Program-made: the position numbers and the translations under genes
Notes under the pieces: generated by a model
What the model was told of the DNA's origin: nothing
What the model saw: only the letters and a program-made list of their open reading frames with translations
The model's database searches: none
Source of the DNA: Rhodococcus sp. HM1
Lineage (GTDB): Bacteria > Actinomycetota > Actinomycetes > Mycobacteriales > Mycobacteriaceae
NCBI RefSeq assembly: GCF_023218075.1
Contig: NZ_JALPTB010000030.1
Coordinates: 1 to 64,000 of the forward strand
Direction: 5' to 3'
DNA length: 64,000 bases
Shown: positions 59,972-64,000 of the stretch, in pieces
Position numbering within the stretch: the first letter of the stretch is position 1
Layout of the letters: each line of letters opens with the position of its first letter

Positions 59972-60958
59972 TCACACCCGTTCGAGCCAGATCTCCCGCC
60001 AGAACGGTACGAACTCGCGCGGGCAACTGACGTTGTGCGAACCGTTGCAGGTGATTCCTTCGAGGATGATGCAGGGATTCTTCATCGTCAGCAGCTCCCC
60101 GGTTCTCTCGTCGATGCATCGGGTCACGCGTGCCTGCACCCGGGCGGTGCGGCCGCAGTGGCGTGCCATTTCCTCCTCGAAGCCCATGCCCCGGTTCAAC
60201 CGATCTTCGTTGAGGGTCTCCATGATCTCGCTCTTGGTCTTGATCCGGACCGTTTCGCCGGGTTGCAGGTTCAGGTGGGCGGTCGGTGTCCTGCCCACCG
60301 CCCGGCCCTGCACGAAGCCCCACGGCAGTCCGTTGCGAAACCACAGTTTGCGCGGGAGGAGTCGCCGACTGATGTCCTGTATCCGGTTGAACAGGCCTAC
60401 GAGGAAAGCTTCGGCGGACTCGACGGGTCGGACGTTTCCGGTTTTCACGTCCGTCACATACTGCCCGAGATCGCGGAACGGAAGGCATGTCGGCGCGGCG
60501 CGAAGCAGTTCGGTGGCTTGGCACGAATAACGTGACGTGCCGTCCGGGCCGGGCTCCTTGCGGGTGTTGGCATCGAGCAGTGGAATGTCGACGCATGACG
60601 ATCGGGGCGGGTTCGGCATTCCCGGCTCCACGCGTTTGAGCCATGCCTCCTTCCAATACAGCGAACACGAAGTCTGGCAACCTCCGTGAGCAGATCCGTC
60701 GCAACGTGAGTCGGTCAGGTGGACGGCGTGCTCCATGCGGTGGATGCCGGTTCCGGAGATCGTGTCGCAGAGCTTGTACGCAACCTTGTGCACGGTCAGC
60801 CGACGACCACAGAACCGGAGCATTTCCGGCATGAACGGAAGGTTCTCGAGCTCTCCGTTCTCATCCAGGGTTGCGAGAATCTCTTCGGCGCTTCGCACCT
60901 CGACGAGGTCACCGACGCGCAAACTCGGAACAGGTGTCCTGGCCACGGACTTCGTCAT
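59972..60958 (-). CDS. Duplicated cysteine-rich protein of a glycan locus, function unknown
   Basis: A 328-residue protein with two related halves. Half 1 (about 15-112): VRSAEEILATLDENGELENL, RFCGRR, CDGSAHGGCQTSC and WKEAWLKRV. Half 2 (about 232-328): VRIKTKSEIMETLNEDRL, RHCGRT, CNGSHNVSCPREF and WREIWLERV. Each half has about five cysteines at matching positions, suggesting one metal or disulfide site per half. Between them lies a helical linker. No signal peptide or membrane helix. AGGAGG is 8 nt upstream of ATG. I recognise no biochemical family. Its place between a methyltransferase and a glycosyltransferase suggests a step in glycan assembly. Confidence 0.75.
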   Translation of the reverse strand: MTKSVARTPVPSLRVGDLVEVRSAEEILATLDENGELENLPFMPEMLRFCGRRLTVHKVAYKLCDTISGTGIHRMEHAVHLTDSRCDGSAHGGCQTSCSLYWKEAWLKRVEPGMPNPPRSSCVDIPLLDANTRKEPGPDGTSRYSCQATELLRAAPTCLPFRDLGQYVTDVKTGNVRPVESAEAFLVGLFNRIQDISRRLLPRKLWFRNGLPWGFVQGRAVGRTPTAHLNLQPGETVRIKTKSEIMETLNEDRLNRGMGFEEEMARHCGRTARVQARVTRCIDERTGELLTMKNPCIILEGITCNGSHNVSCPREFVPFWREIWLERV

Positions 60959-61039
60959 AGGGATGCCTCCTTCCCCGGTGGCCGCAGGTGCTGTGGAATT
61001 GTGGTCGGCCCGGGTCCCGGGCTCCTCGTCGGTATGCCG

Positions 61040-61705
61040 CTACGAGTCCGTCGCAATGATCGATTTCGTGAGACCGAATATGCGTTCGTGCAAGATCATT
61101 GCGTTCGGGAAGTAGTCCCGCATCTCCGTGATGCCGATCAGTTCGGTCCACAGAACCTCGTGGCGCGCCTCTTCGGTGCTTTCAGGACGTGTGTGTACCA
61201 GCGGCCAGTGTTCGGCGATGGCGACTCGGGCAGCGGCCGGCATGAACTGCATTCCGGGAAAAAGCCAGTGCGGTTCGACCGGAAAATACCGGTACGGCGT
61301 CTGGACCCAATAGCGTGGTGCGAGCTCTCGGACCTGACGAGCCAACTCCGTTCTCCGCGCGTGTCCGCCCACGTGCTCGATGAGCGAATTGGAGAACACG
61401 ACGTCGAAATGGGTGTCGGTCTTCGCGTCTGCGAGAACTCGTGCGGCATCGCATGCGTCACCGAGGACCGGGGTGATCCACCCGTCGTCGGACTCACCGG
61501 GCTCGAAGAGATTGAGTACGGTGACGCGGCCCGGCCTGATCGGGGCGCGGCGCCAGGTCTCCACCGTGCCACCGAGGTCGAGAACGTGTGCCTTCTCGAT
61601 CTCAGGGAACGCCTCGGTGAACATCTGCCAACGCCGCATCCTCGCCTTCGCACCGAGAGATGTCGGAGAATCCACGACCATGCGTCGTATCCGGGTGCCG
61701 TTCAC
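61040..61705 (-). CDS. SAM-dependent methyltransferase of the glycan locus
   Basis: A 221-residue class I methyltransferase. VLDLGGTVETWRR is motif I, and FDVVFSNSLIEHVGGHARR the motif typical of sugar and lipid methyltransferases. The C-terminal half (TPYRYFPVEPHWLFPGMQF) may shape the acceptor site. GTG 61705 is preferred because GGAGGG lies 6 nt upstream; ATG 61681 is an alternative. It leads a three-gene minus-strand group with the cysteine-rich protein and the GT2, 81 bp ahead of the former. Confidence 0.85.
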   Translation of the reverse strand: MNGTRIRRMVVDSPTSLGAKARMRRWQMFTEAFPEIEKAHVLDLGGTVETWRRAPIRPGRVTVLNLFEPGESDDGWITPVLGDACDAARVLADAKTDTHFDVVFSNSLIEHVGGHARRTELARQVRELAPRYWVQTPYRYFPVEPHWLFPGMQFMPAAARVAIAEHWPLVHTRPESTEEARHEVLWTELIGITEMRDYFPNAMILHERIFGLTKSIIATDS

Positions 61706-61821
61706 GCGATCCCTCCGGCGGTGTGGCTCTCGAGGTTCGTGAAGGACCACACTATCACCGTCGGGTGAGTAGGAGACCGATCTCGACACCGTTCGAGGGG
61801 GACGTCCCCGGCCGGGGGTAT

Positions 61822-61827
61822 TACTCT
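61822..61827 (+). promoter_or_regulatory. -10 element of a leaderless GT4 gene
   Basis: TACTCT ends 7 nt before ATG 61835, with no ribosome site between. It is the same leaderless geometry as at tatD and the hydroxyisobutyryl-CoA hydrolase gene. Confidence 0.45.
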
Positions 61828-61834
61828 CGAATTC

Positions 61835-63088
61835 ATGACCCGACAAAGGGTTCGTATCGCAATCGTGGGTATCAACTATGCCCCCGAGTCGATCGGGATC
61901 GCGCCGTACACGACTCTTCTCGCATCCGGACTGGCTGCCCGTGGACACGACGTTCGGGTGTTGACCGGCTTCCCGCACTATCCGGAGTGGATCCGCCGCG
62001 AGGGGCGCTTCCGTCTTCGATCCGAGGAATTCGCGAATCACGTTCGTATCGGCCGTTTCGGTCACTACGTTCCGCGGCGAGCGACGGCGTTCGGGCGTGC
62101 CGTGATGGAAACCACCTTCGGGTTGCAGGTTCTGCTGGCACGATGGAACGACCCCGAGGTCGTTCTGTTCGTGAGTCCGCCATTGCTTGCCGCAGGGATG
62201 TCGGCGTTGCGAGCGCGATTGTCGCGGTCGCGGCCGGCGGTCGGCGTCATCGTTCACGACATCTACAGCCGCGGGGTCGCGGAGACCGCGGCGATCGAAG
62301 GGAGGTCGGCTCTGGCGGTTCAAGCGCTGGAGGCGGCAGTCGTCCGGCTGGCGGACGAGGTCGTGGTGATCCACGAGGGGTTCACGGAGATCCTGGAGCA
62401 CCTCGGTATCGAGCGCGGCCGGATCCGCACCATCCGGAACTGGAACCACGTCGCGCCACCGGATCCTGCGGCGAGCGCGGTGTTCCGCGTGGAATCGGGA
62501 TGGGACCCCGACGAGGTGGTGGTCCTGCACTCGGGGAACATGGGGGCCAAGCAGGGCTTGGAGAACGTGCTGGCGGCTGCGCGACTGGCGAGTCTCCAAC
62601 GACTCCGCGTCCGGTTCGTTCTGCTCGGCGACGGAAATCAGCGCGCCCGTCTGGAGTCGGAGGGTGCGGGTATCGATACCCTGCAGTTCCTGGATCCGGT
62701 CGGTGACGAGGTCTTCCCTTCGGTCCTGGGAGCTGCGGATGTGCTTCTGGTGAACGAACGTCCCGGTGTGGCGCAGATGGCGGTTCCCAGCAAGCTGACC
62801 TCCTATCTCAATTCCGGGAAGCCCGTCCTTGCCGCGACGGACGAGGACAGCTTCGCCGCGACGGAGGTTGCCGCGTCGGGCGCGGGTGTCCGGGTTCCGG
62901 CCGACCGGCCGGACCTACTGCTTCGTGAAGCGGTGCGGCTGGGTACGGACAGCGTGCTCGCAGCTCGGCTTGCGGAGTCGGGACGGCGCTACTGCGCCGG
63001 CACGCTGTCCGAGCACGAGGCCCTGGATCGCTACGAGGAATGGATCCTGGATCTCGTGCGTGCCCCCCACGGGTTGGGAGCACGTTGA
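61835..63088 (+). CDS. Family 4 glycosyltransferase (WcaI-like)
   Basis: A 417-residue GT-B fold enzyme. The N-terminus [26 protein letters not shown] and [15 protein letters not shown] resemble the colanic-acid transferase WcaI. The C-terminal domain has [21 protein letters not shown] and [16 protein letters not shown], the nucleotide-sugar site. Its stop overlaps the ATG of the GDP-mannose dehydratase gene by one base, so it may use a GDP-mannose-derived sugar such as GDP-fucose; that is inference. Divergent from the methyltransferase group across 129 bp. Confidence 0.9.
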   Translation: MTRQRVRIAIVGINYAPESIGIAPYTTLLASGLAARGHDVRVLTGFPHYPEWIRREGRFRLRSEEFANHVRIGRFGHYVPRRATAFGRAVMETTFGLQVLLARWNDPEVVLFVSPPLLAAGMSALRARLSRSRPAVGVIVHDIYSRGVAETAAIEGRSALAVQALEAAVVRLADEVVVIHEGFTEILEHLGIERGRIRTIRNWNHVAPPDPAASAVFRVESGWDPDEVVVLHSGNMGAKQGLENVLAAARLASLQRLRVRFVLLGDGNQRARLESEGAGIDTLQFLDPVGDEVFPSVLGAADVLLVNERPGVAQMAVPSKLTSYLNSGKPVLAATDEDSFAATEVAASGAGVRVPADRPDLLLREAVRLGTDSVLAARLAESGRRYCAGTLSEHEALDRYEEWILDLVRAPHGLGAR

Positions 63089-64000
63089 TGCCGAAGCGGG
63101 CATTCGTGACCGGCATAACCGGGCAGGACGGGTCCTATCTCGCCGAGTTCCTGTTGGACAAGGGCTACGAGGTGCACGGAGTCATTCGCCGCGCGTCGAC
63201 GTTCAACACGCACCGCATCGACCACCTGTATGTGGACCCTCACCAGCCCGGCGCAAGGCTCTTCCTGCACTACGGAGACCTCGTGGACGGGGCGCGGCTC
63301 GCAACATTGCTTTCGACGATCCGTCCTGACGAGGTGTATCACCTGGCGGCGCAATCTCATGTCCGGGTCAGCTTCGACGAGCCGGAATACACCGCCGAGA
63401 CAACAGCATTCGGAACTCTCAGATTGCTGGAGACCATTCGTCGGATCGGCCTCGACTGCCGCTTCTATCAGGCCTCGAGTTCCGAGATGTTCGGGCCGTC
63501 GCCGCTGCCGCAGAGCGAAACCACTCCGTTCCATCCGCGTTCACCGTACGGCTCGGCGAAGGTCTTCGCTTTCTGGACGGCGTGCAACTACCGGGAGGCG
63601 TACGGACAGTTCGCCGTCAACGGCATCCTGTTCAACCACGAATCGCCCAGGCGAGGAGAAACCTTCGTCACGAGGAAGATCACGCGCGCGGTCGCGCGTA
63701 TCCGGGCTGGGCTCGACCGTTATCTGTATCTGGGCAACATCGACGTGATCCGTGACTGGGGATACGCGCCCGAATACATCGAGGGAATGTGGCGGATGTT
63801 GCAGGCCGACACCCCCGACGACTACGTCCTCGCGACGGGAACGGGATATTCCGTGCGCGAGTTCCTCGCTCTCGCCTTCGATCACGTCGGACTCGATTGG
63901 GAGAAGTACGTGCGATTCGATGACCGGTATCTTCGTCCTGCCGAGATCGATGCGTTGGTCGGCGACGCGGCGAAGGCCAGATCCTGCCTCGGCTGGGATC
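63088..64000 (+). CDS. gmd: GDP-mannose 4,6-dehydratase, 5' part
   Basis: The first 304 codons; the gene runs off the right edge. [19 protein letters not shown] binds NADP, and [21 protein letters not shown] is characteristic of GDP-mannose dehydratases. The catalytic SSSEMFG and [10 protein letters not shown] (YxxxK) are intact, followed by [16 protein letters not shown] and [16 protein letters not shown]. It makes GDP-4-keto-6-deoxy-mannose, precursor of fucose, rhamnose or perosamine derivatives. Linked to the upstream GT4 by a one-base overlap. Confidence 0.95.
   Translation, partial: MPKRAFVTGITGQDGSYLAEFLLDKGYEVHGVIRRASTFNTHRIDHLYVDPHQPGARLFLHYGDLVDGARLATLLSTIRPDEVYHLAAQSHVRVSFDEPEYTAETTAFGTLRLLETIRRIGLDCRFYQASSSEMFGPSPLPQSETTPFHPRSPYGSAKVFAFWTACNYREAYGQFAVNGILFNHESPRRGETFVTRKITRAVARIRAGLDRYLYLGNIDVIRDWGYAPEYIEGMWRMLQADTPDDYVLATGTGYSVREFLALAFDHVGLDWEKYVRFDDRYLRPAEIDALVGDAAKARSCLGWD

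Overview
The window is a high-GC actinobacterial chromosome segment, most likely from Rhodococcus or a close mycolic-acid-producing relative. Evidence: strong GC-rich codon bias, many GTG starts, frequent 4-bp ATGA/GTGA stop/start overlaps, several apparently leaderless genes, and a gene order that follows the Mycobacterium tuberculosis block metS-tatD-rpfB-ksgA-ispE ... acyl-CoA ligase-pth-rplY ... prsA-glmU-tRNAGln-tetR-mfd-mazG. No prophage, insertion sequence or CRISPR array was seen.

Layout. 1-6.7 kb: the 3' end of an Hsp70-like membrane-anchored protein, a DUF2786 gene, metG and tatD divergent from a 21-bp promoter, a maleylacetate reductase, a VOC-fold protein and a DoxX membrane protein. 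7-15.1 kb: two tandem full-length rpfB genes (resuscitation-promoting factors), ksgA, a cold-shock gene, a WYL regulator, ispE, an ABC-F ATPase and a DUF6069 membrane protein behind a MerR/SoxR-like promoter. 15.1-21.5 kb: acyl-CoA metabolism (acyl-CoA dehydrogenase, crotonase, thiolase-like protein) divergent from a TetR gene across a palindromic operator, then SnoaL/VOC proteins and a 3-hydroxyisobutyryl-CoA hydrolase. 21.5-27.2 kb: a disordered protein, prfC, a FadD-type ligase, pth and rplY.

27.3-46.5 kb is a block that separates rplY from prs-glmU, which lie close together in M. tuberculosis. It holds the complete ergothioneine set (egtABCD plus divergent egtE), an EamA exporter facing a MocR regulator, an MFS transporter, an NAD-dependent epimerase, a large LuxR regulator, a luciferase-like oxidoreductase, a ZIP-like transporter, cstA with its small YbdD partner, and two conserved genes of unknown or poorly known function.

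46.5-59 kb returns to the core order: prs-glmU, tRNA-Gln(UUG), tetR, then an insert containing a gamma-butyrolactone-receptor-type TetR, a secreted lipase-fold protein without its catalytic serine, its co-translated secreted partner, and a VapBC-like pair whose PIN protein lacks its first aspartate. mfd-mazG follow. From 59 kb to the end is a surface-glycan locus (GT2, a duplicated cysteine-rich protein, a methyltransferase, GT4, GDP-mannose 4,6-dehydratase) with visibly lower third-position GC, where the mycobacterial order would have lpqU-eno.

Functional themes are wall remodelling and resuscitation (Rpf proteins, GlmU), redox protection (ergothioneine), lipid and branched-chain catabolism, translation housekeeping (MetRS, KsgA, Pth, L25, RF3) and extracellular polysaccharide. 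The best candidates for undescribed biology are the pseudolipase/partner pair beside the butyrolactone-type regulator, the duplicated cysteine-rich protein of the glycan locus, the tandem rpfB pair, and several unassigned operators.
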